NCBI GenBank assembly: GCA_903848655.1
Contig: CAINGT010000129.1
Coordinates: 1 to 36,663 of the forward strand
From: an uncultured Sphingomonadales bacterium
GTDB taxonomy: Bacteria > Pseudomonadota > Alphaproteobacteria > Sphingomonadales > Sphingomonadaceae
Length of the DNA: 36,663 nt
Reading direction: 5' to 3'
Under the pieces are notes generated by a model. The model searched no databases. It was given only the letters and a program-made list of their open reading frames with translations, and was not told where the DNA came from. A program made the position numbers and the translations under genes. Numbering within the stretch: position 1 is the stretch's first letter; every line of letters begins with the position of its first letter. Below, one piece after another: positions 1 to 10,070 of the stretch.

Positions 1-40
1 AACCTAGCCAGCCCGCACGCCATTTCTACCCTTATCACCC

Positions 41-87
41 CCTCCGTCAGCCCTGCGGGCTGCCACCTCCCCCAAAATGGGAGGGGC
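41..87. repeat. GC-rich double-hairpin intergenic element
   Basis: Two inverted repeats stand side by side: 48-62 (arms CAGCCC/GGGCTG, 3-nt loop) and 66-84 (CCTCCC/GGGAGG, 7-nt loop). They lie just past the stop of the minus-strand PhnA-domain gene and could end its transcript, but no T-run follows. The style resembles short palindromic repeats that I recall from sphingomonad intergenic regions; a looser relative lies at 24727-24848. I see no coding sequence in 1-94. Confidence 0.45.
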
Positions 88-94
88 TTGGGGG

Positions 95-397
95 TTAGCG
101 TTTGCGCACGAATTCGGCGCGCAGCACCAGGCCCTTGATTCCGTCGAACCGGCAGTCGATTTCCTGCGCGTCGCCGGTCAGGCGGATCGATTTGATGAGC
201 GTGCCGCGTTTCAGCGTTTGGCCCGCGCCTTTGACATCGAGATCCTTGACCAGCGTTACGGCATCGCCATCGGCGAGCAGATTGCCCACCGCATCGCGGA
301 CCTCGATGCGATCTGCTGCCGCATCGCGCGCGGCAAGCGCGGATGCGGCCATCCATTCGCCAGTGGCTTCGTCATAAACGTAATCGTCATCTGGCAT
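95..397 (-). CDS. PhnA-domain protein (YjdM-like), 100 aa
   Basis: The C-terminal half matches the PhnA/YjdM domain: DAVGNLLADGD (about 35-45), VKDLDVKG (50-57), EIDC (79-82) and a closing EFVRKR. E. coli YjdM (about 111 aa) begins with a Cys-rich zinc ribbon; here the N-terminus has no cysteines at all and reads DDDYVYDEATGEW instead. The 'alkylphosphonate utilisation' label of the family is historical and no phosphonate genes are nearby, so the biochemical role is unknown. It starts 12 nt after the sdhA stop in the same direction, and is therefore probably co-transcribed with the succinate dehydrogenase genes. It may separate sdhA from an sdhB lying off the left edge. Confidence 0.85.
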   Translation of the reverse strand: MPDDDYVYDEATGEWMAASALAARDAAADRIEVRDAVGNLLADGDAVTLVKDLDVKGAGQTLKRGTLIKSIRLTGDAQEIDCRFDGIKGLVLRAEFVRKR

Positions 398-409
398 GGT
401 GGTGTTCGC

Positions 410-2215
410 TCAATAGACCCGCGCTTTGGGTTTGATATAAGTCGCATCGTCGGTCAGCGTATATTCGTGCACCGGGCGGTAATCGATGCGGATGTCGCCG
501 CCCGTGCCGCCCCAGCCGTTGAACCACGTGGCGGTGTGCTTCATCCAGTTGGCATCATCGCGCTGCGGGAAATCTTCGTGCGCGTGCGCGCCCCGGCTTT
601 CCTGCCGGTTGTGCGCGCTGTGCATCGTGACCGCAGCCTGGCTGATCAGATTGTCGAGTTCGAGCGTTTCGACGAGGTCGGAATTCCAGATCAGCGAGCG
701 GTCGGACACGCCGATATCCTGCATCCGTGCATATGTCGCGGCGAGTTTGGCTTTGCCTTCTGCCATCAGATCGGCGGTGCGGAACACCGCGGCATGTTGG
801 CTCATCGTGCGTTGCATTTCGGTGCGGATTTGCGCGGTGGGCGATCCGCCTTTGGCGTGGCGGAAATGGTCGAGCCGGGTCAGCGCAAGATCGGCGCTGT
901 CAGCAGGCAGCGAGGCGTGGCTGGTGCCCGGCGCAATCAGCGCCTTGAGCCGCAAGCCCGTGGCGCGGCCAAACACCACGAGGTCGATCAGCGAATTCGA
1001 TCCCAGCCGATTGGCCCCGTGCACCGACACGCACGCCGCTTCGCCCACCGCGAACAAGCCGGGGACGATGGTTTCGGGGTTGCCGTCGGCCCCGATGGTC
1101 ACGACTTCGCCGTGATAGTTCGTCGGAATGCCGCCCATATTGTAATGTACCGTCGGCACCACCGGCAGCGGCTGGCGGGTCAGATCGACCCCGGCAAAGA
1201 TCTTGCCGCTTTCGGTGATCCCCGGCAGCCGTTCGGCCAGCACTTTCGGGTCGATATGATCGAGGTGCAGATAGATATGGTCTTTGTGCGGGCCGACGCC
1301 GCGCCCTTCGCGGATTTCGAGCGCCATCGAGCGCGACACGACATCGCGGCTGGCCAGGTCTTTGGCCGAAGGGGCATAGCGCTCCATAAAGCGTTCGCCT
1401 TCGGAATTGGTCAGATAGCCGCCTTCGCCGCGCGCGCCTTCGGTAATCAGCACGCCCGCGCCATAAATGCCGGTGGGGTGGAATTGCACGAATTCCATAT
1501 CCTGCAAGGGCAAACCGGCGCGCAGCACCATGCCGCCGCCATCACCGGTGCACGTATGCGCCGATGTCGCGGTGAAATAGCTGCGGCCATAGCCGCCCGT
1601 GGCCAAAACCACCGCATGGCCGCGAAACCGGTGGATCGACCCGTCATCGAGGCACAGCGCGATCACGCCCCGGCACGCGCCATTTTCCATAATCAGGTCG
1701 ATGGCGAAATATTCGATGAAAAAGTCGGCGTCGTATTTCAACGATTGCTGGTAGAGCGCGTGGAGCATCGCGTGGCCCGTGCGGTCCGCTGCGGCGCAAG
1801 TGCGCTGCACGGGCGGGCCTTCACCCATGTTCTGCATATGGCCGCCGAACGGGCGTTGATAGATCGTGCCATCGGCATTGCGGCTGAACGGCACCCCGGC
1901 GTGTTCGAGCTCGTAGACCGCAGCCGGGGCTTCGCGCACCATATATTCGATGGCATCCTGATCGCCCAGCCAGTCCGACCCTTTGACCGTGTCGTACATG
2001 TGCCACGTCCAGTGATCGGGCGTGTTGTTGCACAGCGATGCGGCAATCCCGCCTTGCGCAGCCACGGTGTGTGACCGGGTGGGAAACACTTTGGTGATGC
2101 AGGCGGTGCGCAGCCCGGCTTGCGCCGCGCCCATTGTCGCGCGCAGCCCCGAACCGCCCGCGCCGACGACCACGACATCATAGGTATGGTCGATGATCTT
2201 GTAAGCAGCCGTCAT
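410..2215 (-). CDS. sdhA: Succinate dehydrogenase flavoprotein subunit SdhA
   Basis: This is the catalytic subunit of respiratory complex II, oxidising succinate to fumarate with covalently bound FAD on the cytoplasmic face of the inner membrane. The 601-aa length is normal. The N-terminal Rossmann motif GAGGSG is at 18-23, and [10 protein letters not shown] follows with His49 as the expected FAD attachment site. The active-site blocks [10 protein letters not shown] and TEGARGEGG, and later [11 protein letters not shown], are present. The C-terminus ends in the usual IKPKARVY. Only 3 nt separate it from the upstream sdhD stop, so the sdhC-sdhD-sdhA order is a tight operon. The iron-sulfur subunit gene sdhB is not in the window. 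Confidence 0.97.
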   Translation of the reverse strand: MTAAYKIIDHTYDVVVVGAGGSGLRATMGAAQAGLRTACITKVFPTRSHTVAAQGGIAASLCNNTPDHWTWHMYDTVKGSDWLGDQDAIEYMVREAPAAVYELEHAGVPFSRNADGTIYQRPFGGHMQNMGEGPPVQRTCAAADRTGHAMLHALYQQSLKYDADFFIEYFAIDLIMENGACRGVIALCLDDGSIHRFRGHAVVLATGGYGRSYFTATSAHTCTGDGGGMVLRAGLPLQDMEFVQFHPTGIYGAGVLITEGARGEGGYLTNSEGERFMERYAPSAKDLASRDVVSRSMALEIREGRGVGPHKDHIYLHLDHIDPKVLAERLPGITESGKIFAGVDLTRQPLPVVPTVHYNMGGIPTNYHGEVVTIGADGNPETIVPGLFAVGEAACVSVHGANRLGSNSLIDLVVFGRATGLRLKALIAPGTSHASLPADSADLALTRLDHFRHAKGGSPTAQIRTEMQRTMSQHAAVFRTADLMAEGKAKLAATYARMQDIGVSDRSLIWNSDLVETLELDNLISQAAVTMHSAHNRQESRGAHAHEDFPQRDDANWMKHTATWFNGWGGTGGDIRIDYRPVHEYTLTDDATYIKPKARVY

Positions 2216-2218
2216 GGT

Positions 2219-2602
2219 TTACACGCCTCCCAGGGCAATACGGATCACGCAGATCACGCCGAATGCTGCCGCCGCCACCGGCACGACCGTGATTAGCAGC
2301 CACACCGCGATTTTGCCTGCGCCGCCATGGACATAGTCTTCGAGCATGACTTGCACGCCGAGCCGTGCGTGCCAGACGGTGTTGATAAAGAGCAGCACCA
2401 GCGCGGTGGCCGCGACCGGCTGCGCCAGCCACGTATGGACCGTGGCATAGTCATGCAGGGGCAGCAGCAGCAGGCTGATCGCGAGATAGGGGATCAGCAC
2501 CAGATTGCCCGCCGCGCTCAGGCGGCTGGCGAGAAAGTGGCGGGTGCCATGGTGGCTGGAACCCAGCCCGCGCACCCGGCCTATCGACGTACCGTTACCC
2601 AT
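2219..2602 (-). CDS. sdhD: Succinate dehydrogenase membrane anchor SdhD
   Basis: This is a small (127 aa) membrane anchor of complex II with three hydrophobic segments, about 33-49, 61-77 and 96-123. The signature WHARLGVQVMLEDY (77-90) carries the expected heme b ligand His78 and the D89-Y90 pair that faces the quinone site in E. coli SdhD. It lies between sdhC (24 nt upstream) and sdhA (3 nt downstream). The hydrophilic N-terminus of about 28 residues is usual for alphaproteobacterial SdhD. Confidence 0.93.
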   Translation of the reverse strand: MGNGTSIGRVRGLGSSHHGTRHFLASRLSAAGNLVLIPYLAISLLLLPLHDYATVHTWLAQPVAATALVLLFINTVWHARLGVQVMLEDYVHGGAGKIAVWLLITVVPVAAAAFGVICVIRIALGGV

Positions 2603-2626
2603 GACAACCTCTGATGGTTAAAGTGA

Positions 2627-3055
2627 TTAGCGCGCGGTGAGCAGATAGGCCCACACCAGCGCGGTACCGGCGAGCGAAAACACCAGCGTCAGCACCGACC
2701 AGCGCGCATTGGCCGACAATTCATAGCCCGCACCGATATCGAGCACGAAATGGCGCAGGCCCGTGGCCAAATGCTGAAAGAACGCCCACGTCAGCCCGAT
2801 CAGCACGACTTTGCCGAGCAGCGCAGTCCAGCCTGCCAGCCCGCCGCCGGTACCCGTCCAGACATAGGCCAGAAAAGTCTGATAGCTCGCCTCGCCCCCG
2901 GCAATCGCGCCGACCCACCACAGCAACAGGCCCAACCCGGCAAAGGCCAGCCCATTGCCGGTGACGCGGTGCAGGATCGACACCAGCATTGCCGGACCCC
3001 AGCGCCAGATCTGCAAGTGCGGCGACAAGGGCCGATCACGATGTGCTTGCGCCAT
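2627..3055 (-). CDS. sdhC: Succinate dehydrogenase cytochrome b556 subunit SdhC
   Basis: This membrane anchor helps bind heme b and ubiquinone in complex II. It is 142 aa with three hydrophobic segments. SILHRVTGNG (26-35) contains the conserved Ser and Arg of the quinone site. HLATGLRH (95-102) supplies His95, the likely heme ligand. The open frame extends far upstream, but the start is placed at 3055 because MAQAHRDRPLSPHLQIW is the normal SdhC beginning. A clear Shine-Dalgarno sequence (CAGGAG on the minus strand, about 3064-3069) precedes it. It is the first gene of sdhCDA and diverges from prmA across 171 nt. Confidence 0.94.
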   Translation of the reverse strand: MAQAHRDRPLSPHLQIWRWGPAMLVSILHRVTGNGLAFAGLGLLLWWVGAIAGGEASYQTFLAYVWTGTGGGLAGWTALLGKVVLIGLTWAFFQHLATGLRHFVLDIGAGYELSANARWSVLTLVFSLAGTALVWAYLLTAR

Positions 3056-3226
3056 GCAAAACTCCTGAAGCTGTTTCGGCCGGGCCGCGCTGTGTCCGAT
3101 GCGATGCTGATTCGCTTTAGTCGAAATGCTGCATCGCGCAACCTGTGCCGACGGGCGGGCGGCGCGGCGGCACGATTTGTGCATCGCGGCGCTCGATATT
3201 TGCCAAAGGCCTGCTACAGCGGCGCG

Positions 3227-4150
3227 ATGACAGCCGACGAAGCCTGGAAAGTGACCTATTTCGCCCCGCGCGCGCGCATCGAAGCGGCGCTGCTGGCGCA
3301 CGAAGATGCGTGGGACTGGGACCCCGATGTGGTCATCGCGGGCGGCGAAATCGCGCCGGATCAGCCCGAAGACTGGCGCTTGGAAGCCTGGCTGCCGCAC
3401 CGTCCATGCGCGGATGATCTGGCGCAGTTGGCAGCACTGTTCGACGGCGAAGCGCCCGCGCCGCTGATCGAGCATTTGCCCCCGACCGACTGGATTACGC
3501 TGAGCCAGGCGGGGATCGAGCCGATCCGCGAAGGGCCGTTCCATGTCCATACTCCCGATCACCCGCCGCTGGCGCAAGCCGGGGTGCGCAATCTGGTGAT
3601 TCCCGCCAGTCTGGCGTTTGGCACCGGGCAACATGCCACTACTGCCGGGTGTCTGGCGATGCTGGCGGTGATGAAGCAGCGCGGGGTGGTGGTGCGCAAT
3701 CTGGCCGATATTGGCACGGGCACCGGGCTGCTGGCGTTCGCCGCGCTCCATCTGTGGCCGGGTGCGCGGGCCATCGCGAGCGATATCGATCCGGTATGCG
3801 GCCCGGTGGTGGCGCTTAATGCCGATGCCAATGGCGTGGGGCTGGGCGCTGAACCGGGGCGGCTGACCATGGTGATCGGCGCAGGGGTCGATCATCCGCT
3901 GCTGAAGCTGAGCGCGCCGTATGATCTGCTGATCGCCAATATTCTTGCCGGGCCGCTGATCGATCTGGCTCCGGCGTTTGCCGCATCGGTCGCGCCGCGC
4001 GGATCGGTGCTGCTGTCGGGCTTGTTGGCCACGCAGATCCCCGCCGTGCGCACGGCCTATGATCGCGCGGGGATGCGGCTGGCGGCGCAGGCGACGCGCG
4101 GGGATTGGGCGGTCTTGTGGTTGCGCCGCCGCCGGTTCGCGCGACGCTGA
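3227..4150 (+). CDS. prmA: Ribosomal protein L11 methyltransferase PrmA
   Basis: This SAM-dependent methyltransferase modifies ribosomal protein L11. At 307 aa it is slightly longer than E. coli PrmA (293). The family blocks are in order: FGTGQHATT (131-139), the SAM-binding loop DIGTGTG (161-167) and the catalytic-site stretch IANILAGPL (about 236-244). The ATG at 3227 fits the domain start, but no strong Shine-Dalgarno sequence is visible; an in-frame upstream extension into the sdhC promoter side is not supported. The stop at 4148-4150 lies 2 nt from the stop of the convergent LysR gene. Confidence 0.93.
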   Translation: MTADEAWKVTYFAPRARIEAALLAHEDAWDWDPDVVIAGGEIAPDQPEDWRLEAWLPHRPCADDLAQLAALFDGEAPAPLIEHLPPTDWITLSQAGIEPIREGPFHVHTPDHPPLAQAGVRNLVIPASLAFGTGQHATTAGCLAMLAVMKQRGVVVRNLADIGTGTGLLAFAALHLWPGARAIASDIDPVCGPVVALNADANGVGLGAEPGRLTMVIGAGVDHPLLKLSAPYDLLIANILAGPLIDLAPAFAASVAPRGSVLLSGLLATQIPAVRTAYDRAGMRLAAQATRGDWAVLWLRRRRFARR

Positions 4151-4152
4151 GT

Positions 4153-5301
4153 TTACCGCGCTTTCGCGACCGCGTTCAAGTCGGCAAGGAATTCGGCCTG
4201 CACCGCCGTGGGCCGCCACGACGTGCGCGTGGTCACCCCGATCACGCGGTGAAACGCGCCGGGCAACCGGCCGAGCGAGGTCAGCCAGCGCGCTTCGCAT
4301 TCGACCGCGACCTGATCGGGCGATACGAGCGCGAGAAAGTCGCTTTCGATCAGGATCTGTCGGATTGTCATCACCGATCCCGATTCGACCGGCACGGGCG
4401 GGTGCGCCAGCCCCGCGGCATCGAACAGCGCTTCCAACGAATCGCGCAAGGGCGCACCGCGCGCGGGCAGGATCCACGCGTGGCGCGCCAGCGTGGCGAG
4501 ATCGGGCTGCGTGCTCGCCAGCGGATGGTCGTGGCGCGCAACGATCACCGGTTCATCCTCGAACAGCGCGGCTTGCGTCAGATCGGGTTCGACCAGCGGA
4601 TCGCGCAACGCGCCGATCATCATGTCGATCATGCCGTTGCGCAGCGGTTCGACCAATTCGGCGCGCGCGCCTTCGGCAATCGCGATGCGCACATGCGGGT
4701 GCCGTTTCAAAAACCGCGCCACGGCGGCGGGCAGGATGCGCGCGCGCGACAGCGGCATGGCACCCACGGTAATCCGCCGGATTTCTCGGCCTTTGAGCGC
4801 TTCGAGTTCTGCCAGCCCGGCCTCCAGTTCAACCCGCGCCAGCCGGAACGCGCGTGCCAAGGCATGGCCGGATTCGGTCAGCACGACCGCATTGCTCCGC
4901 CGTTCGACCAGCACTTTGCGCAACGACAGCGCCAGATCCTTGATCGCGCGATGCAGCGTCGGCACCGCCAGCCCGGTGGCAAGGCTCGCCCCCAGATAGC
5001 CGCCATGATCGGCGAGCGCGAGCAGCGCACGCATCCGCGCCGTGGTGACATGCGGGCTGGCGGTATGATCGAGCGCGGCGGCGATGCGCGGGGCGAGCAC
5101 TAGGGCGGCAGGTGTCGACACCATGCCATCATGGCGGCGTTCGAACAACATCAGCCCCAACTGGCCTTCGACCCGCGCCAGCGCCTGAGTCAAGGCAGGC
5201 TGCGTCAGATTGACCGCCCGCGCCGCCGCGCCCATCGTGCCCAGCCGCGCGATTTGCGCAATCGCGGCAAGGTGGCGCAAGTTGTAGTCCCAGATTTCCA
5301 T
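4153..5301 (-). CDS. LysR-family regulator with two tandem winged HTH domains
   Basis: This is a putative activator of the divergent lig-type operon at 5451. It is 382 aa, about 80 residues longer than a usual LysR protein. The excess is a duplicated DNA-binding domain. The first HTH covers about 7-72 ([21 protein letters not shown], then LFERR). The second covers about 89-150 ([20 protein letters not shown], then LVERR and LTESGHALA). The substrate-binding domain follows from about 168. The start at 5301 gives [11 protein letters not shown], a typical LysR opening; in-frame codons further upstream are less likely. The divergent layout and a candidate binding site at 5355-5368 suggest that it controls the aldolase/isomerase/lactonase genes. 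Confidence 0.9.
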   Translation of the reverse strand: MEIWDYNLRHLAAIAQIARLGTMGAAARAVNLTQPALTQALARVEGQLGLMLFERRHDGMVSTPAALVLAPRIAAALDHTASPHVTTARMRALLALADHGGYLGASLATGLAVPTLHRAIKDLALSLRKVLVERRSNAVVLTESGHALARAFRLARVELEAGLAELEALKGREIRRITVGAMPLSRARILPAAVARFLKRHPHVRIAIAEGARAELVEPLRNGMIDMMIGALRDPLVEPDLTQAALFEDEPVIVARHDHPLASTQPDLATLARHAWILPARGAPLRDSLEALFDAAGLAHPPVPVESGSVMTIRQILIESDFLALVSPDQVAVECEARWLTSLGRLPGAFHRVIGVTTRTSWRPTAVQAEFLADLNAVAKAR

Positions 5302-5354
5302 TGTTGATCCAATGCGCCAGCCCCGCCGCTTCAGGCGAGGGAAGGAAGCGTGCT

Positions 5355-5368
5355 TTAGCAAAAACTAA
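5355..5368. promoter_or_regulatory. Candidate LysR-type operator (T-N11-A dyad)
   Basis: A perfect dyad TTAG-N6-CTAA fits the T-N11-A rule for LysR binding. It sits 54 nt from the lysR start and 82 nt from the ligK-type start, in their divergent promoter region. A second, wider inverted repeat, GCCTTGG (5370-5376) with CCAAGGC (5401-5407), overlaps the expected core promoter of the plus-strand operon. Binding is inferred from position and symmetry only. Confidence 0.4.
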
Positions 5369-5450
5369 TGCCTTGGCCAGCAATCCGGCTTTTCCTTTGT
5401 CCAAGGCCCGTGCAACCGGAACTGCGACCATTCATCAGCGAGTACAGACC

Positions 5451-6117
5451 ATGAGCCATATCGTCGTCCAGACTATCGCGCGCGCGCCCCTCGCGGTGAT
5501 CGATGCGCTCGGGCAATGCGGCGTGGCCACGGTGCACGAGGCGCAAGGCCGCACCGGGCTGCTCGCCAGCCGGTTGCGCCCGATTTATGCCGGGGCGCGG
5601 ATCGCCGGATCGGCGGTCACGATCAGCGCGGCACCGGGCGATAACTGGATGGTGCATGTCGCCATTGAACAGTTGCAGCCGGGCGATATTCTGGTGCTCG
5701 CGCCGACGTCGCCGTGCGAAGACGGCTATTTCGGCGATCTTTTGGCGACATCGGCGCAAGCGCGCGGCTGTCGCGGGCTGGTGATCGACGCCGGGGTGCG
5801 CGATGTGCGCGATTTGACCGAAATGCAGTTTCCGGTGTGGTCAAAAGCGGTGTTCGCGCAAGGCACGGTCAAGAATACGCTGGGTTCGGTCAATGTGCCG
5901 GTGGTCTGTGCGGGTGCGGCGATCCAGCCGGGCGATGTGATCGTGGCCGATGACGATGGCGTGTGTGTGGTGCCGCGTGCGTCCGCCGAAACGGTCTTGG
6001 CGGCAGCACAAGCGCGCGAAGCGAACGAGGCGGACAAGCGCGCGCGGCTCGCCGCCGGGGAACTGGGGCTGGATATCTATGCGATGCGCGACCGGCTGGC
6101 GCGCGAAGGGCTGATCT

Positions 6118-6125
<8 letters not shown>
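5451..6125 (+). CDS. ligK: 4-carboxy-4-hydroxy-2-oxoadipate aldolase (LigK/RraA-like)
   Basis: The family cleaves 4-carboxy-4-hydroxy-2-oxoadipate to pyruvate and oxaloacetate (and decarboxylates oxaloacetate), the last step of the protocatechuate/gallate 4,5-cleavage pathway. The 224-aa length fits the family (about 228). The RraA/aldolase fold is marked by the block [12 protein letters not shown] (95-106) and by R117-D118 in DAGVRD, the substrate- and metal-binding pair of the class. The ATG at 5451 starts a [10 protein letters not shown]-terminus typical of the family. The next gene overlaps by 8 nt, so it is the first gene of an operon. Plain RraA would be the alternative, but the LigU and LigI neighbours favour LigK. 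Confidence 0.88.
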
Positions 6126-8036
<1,911 letters not shown>

Positions 8037-8042
8037 CCGCGC

Positions 8043-8059
8043 CTGCAAAGCGCTTGCAG
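8043..8059. promoter_or_regulatory. Candidate LacI-family operator
   Basis: CTGCAA-AGCGC-TTGCAG forms 6-bp perfect arms around a 5-nt centre and contains the AAGCGCTT core typical of LacI-family sites. It lies in the 52-nt gap between the LigI-type gene and the TIM-barrel gene, 30 nt before the latter. It may give the last two operon genes separate control by the LacI regulator at 12045-13070. It could alternatively be a short mRNA hairpin. Confidence 0.4.
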
Positions 8060-8088
8060 TTGCGGCGTTACGGTGGTGAAGTCTGCTC

Positions 8089-8943
8089 ATGCGGCTCGAT
8101 CTGTTTCGTTCGTTGTGGGGCTGGCCGACCGGGCCGGATGCCGATTGGGCACGCTGCGGCGCGGAGTGCCGCGATATCGGCTTTGTCGGGGTCGAAGCGC
8201 GACTGCCGAGCGATCCATTCGCGCGCCGCGCGCTCAAAGCTTCGCTCGCGGGGCAGGGGCTGGACTATATCGCGGTCGTGTTCACGGGCGGCGATGTCAT
8301 CCCCGATCAGGCGTGGACCCCGGCGCAGCATTGTGATCGGCTGGCCGCAGCGATCGACGGCGCGCGGCAGGTCGGTGCGCGCTTCGTCAATGTGCTGGCG
8401 GGCAATGATCGCTGGCCGCTGGCGATGCAGGTCGATTTCTTTGGCCGGGCGCAGGAGCTCGCCAATGCCGGCGGGCTGACATGCAGCTTTGAAATTCACC
8501 GCGCGACTTCGCTCTACAGCCCGTGGCTGACGCTCGAATTGATCGCGCAAGTGCCCGATTTGCGCTTTACCGCCGATCTGAGCCACTGGGTGGTGGTGAG
8601 CGAGCGGCTGCTGAACGATCCTGCCGATGATCTGTCGCCGTTTCTGAACCGGGTGCACCATGTGCAGGCGCGCGTGGGGTACGATCAGGGCCCGCAAGTG
8701 CCACATCCCGCCGCGCCCGAATATGCCGATGCACTCGGCTGGCATCAGGCGATGTGGGAACAGGTCTGGGCGCAGCATCGCGCGGCGGGCCGCGAAATGA
8801 CCACGGTCACGCCCGAATTCGGGCCGGATGGCTATACCCATCTCTTGCCCTTTACCCGCGCGCCGGTCGCCGATACGTGGGACTTGAACCGCTGGATGGC
8901 GCAGTCCACCCGCGCACAGTTCACCGCATGGAGCAAGCGATGA
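8089..8943 (+). CDS. Sugar phosphate isomerase/epimerase-like TIM barrel (AP-endonuclease-2 family)
   Basis: This is a 284-aa metal-dependent TIM barrel of the xylose-isomerase-like/AP endonuclease 2 superfamily. Candidate divalent-metal ligands appear in the expected strand ends: Glu135 (FEIHR), Asp163 with His166 (TADLSHW), His190/His191 (VHHVQAR) and Glu243 (TPEFGPDGY). The superfamily includes sugar isomerases, inosose dehydratases and 3-dehydroshikimate dehydratases, and I cannot choose between them from sequence alone. It overlaps the next gene by ATGA and follows the lig-type genes. It may therefore generate or prepare a substrate that enters the PDC/oxalomesaconate route, or serve a separate function under LacI control. 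Confidence 0.85.
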   Translation: MRLDLFRSLWGWPTGPDADWARCGAECRDIGFVGVEARLPSDPFARRALKASLAGQGLDYIAVVFTGGDVIPDQAWTPAQHCDRLAAAIDGARQVGARFVNVLAGNDRWPLAMQVDFFGRAQELANAGGLTCSFEIHRATSLYSPWLTLELIAQVPDLRFTADLSHWVVVSERLLNDPADDLSPFLNRVHHVQARVGYDQGPQVPHPAAPEYADALGWHQAMWEQVWAQHRAAGREMTTVTPEFGPDGYTHLLPFTRAPVADTWDLNRWMAQSTRAQFTAWSKR

Positions 8944-9983
8944 CCACCAGCTTTGACTCATTGCCGATCATCGATGTGCGAGGGCTGTTCAGCGATGATC
9001 TGGCGCAGCGGCAGGCTGTGGCCGAAGACTTGGGCCGCGCCGCGCGCGACGTGGGGTTTTTCTACATTCGCGGCACCGGTATCGCGGCAGACCGGATCGC
9101 CGCCTTGCGCGCGGCGAGTGCGGCGCTGTTTGCGCAGGACTTCGACTGGAAAATGCGCTGCCACATCGCGCTCGGGCGCGGGCACAAAGGCTATGTGCCC
9201 GAAGGGTCGGAATTTTACGGCAGCGGGCGGCCCGATTTGAAAGAGGCGTGGGATATCGGCTTTGAAGCGGCAGACGATCATCCGTTCGTGCGCGCCGGAC
9301 AGCCCTTGATCGGCGGCAACAAGTGGCCCGATCTGCCGGGGTTTCGCGCGGCGGTGGCCGCCTATTACGACGATGTGTTCGCGCTTGGGCGCAAGCTGTT
9401 CCAGGGGTTTGCGCTGGCGCTGGGGGTGGACGAACACGGCTTTGACGCGCTGGTCACCTGTCCGCCGTCAAAGCTGCGGCTGATCCATTATCCGGTCGAT
9501 CCTTCGGCACAGGACGCGCCGGGGATCGGCGCGCATACCGATTACGAATGCTTTACGCTGCTGCTGGCCGATCAGCCGGGGCTGGAAGTGCTCAACGGCG
9601 AAGGGCGCTGGATCGACGCGCCGCCGCTGGTAATCGACGGGGAAGAAGCGTTTGTGATCAATATCGGCGATATGCTGGAAGTGATGACCGCCGGGCAATT
9701 TGTTGCCACCACCCACCGCGTGCGCAAAGTGGCGAACGAACGGCTGTCGTTTCCGCTGTTTTTCGCCTGCGACTATGCCACCAAGATCCGCCCGCTGCCG
9801 CAGTTCGATCCCGATGGATCAAAAGCCGCCAACTATCCCGATATCAGCATCGGCGATCACATGTGGTCGATGGCGTTGCAGACATACCGCTATTTGCGCG
9901 AAAAAGTTGCGGCTGGCGAACTGGCCTTGCCCGCAAACGCGCGCGGCACGCAGACATTTGGCCAGTTCAAGGCGCTGGCATAA
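8940..9983 (+). CDS. Fe(II)/2-oxoglutarate oxygenase, isopenicillin N synthase-like
   Basis: This soluble non-heme iron oxygenase of the IPNS/flavanone-hydroxylase-like group is 347 aa. It has the N-terminal DIOX_N region (LPIIDVRGLF, then GFFYIRGTGI) and the C-terminal jelly roll. The iron ligands are His199 and Asp201 (GAHTDYECFTLL) and His259 (ATTHRV). The 2OG-binding Arg268-x-Ser270 follows (NERLSFPLFF). The start at 8940 overlaps the stop of the TIM-barrel gene (ATGA), so the pair is translationally coupled and probably acts together. The substrate is unknown. An 87-nt gap separates it from glutaryl-CoA dehydrogenase, which may have its own promoter. Confidence 0.9.
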   Translation: MTTSFDSLPIIDVRGLFSDDLAQRQAVAEDLGRAARDVGFFYIRGTGIAADRIAALRAASAALFAQDFDWKMRCHIALGRGHKGYVPEGSEFYGSGRPDLKEAWDIGFEAADDHPFVRAGQPLIGGNKWPDLPGFRAAVAAYYDDVFALGRKLFQGFALALGVDEHGFDALVTCPPSKLRLIHYPVDPSAQDAPGIGAHTDYECFTLLLADQPGLEVLNGEGRWIDAPPLVIDGEEAFVINIGDMLEVMTAGQFVATTHRVRKVANERLSFPLFFACDYATKIRPLPQFDPDGSKAANYPDISIGDHMWSMALQTYRYLREKVAAGELALPANARGTQTFGQFKALA

Positions 9984-10070
9984 AGCTGTCGCGCGCTGCC
10001 CGCGTGACCGGGGTGACGAAAGCGGGTTTCTGGTTCATAGACGCGCGACGCTGACACAAAGGTACTTCGC

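Noticed and set aside
77..2074. 665-codon open frame on the plus strand opposite sdhA
   Set aside because: It is the antisense shadow of sdhA in GC-rich DNA, with no recognisable domain.
3101..3137. GCGATGC...GCATCGC inverted repeat between sdhC and prmA
   Set aside because: The 23-nt spacer is long for an operator and the arms are common in such sequence; too weak to call.
3056..4477. Long upstream extension of sdhC in the same minus-strand frame
   Set aside because: It lies antisense to prmA. The SdhC domain starts at 3055 with a good Shine-Dalgarno sequence.
4153..5301. Tandem HTH as a fusion of two broken LysR genes
   Set aside because: The frame is intact with one effector domain, and each HTH is complete without stop or frameshift.
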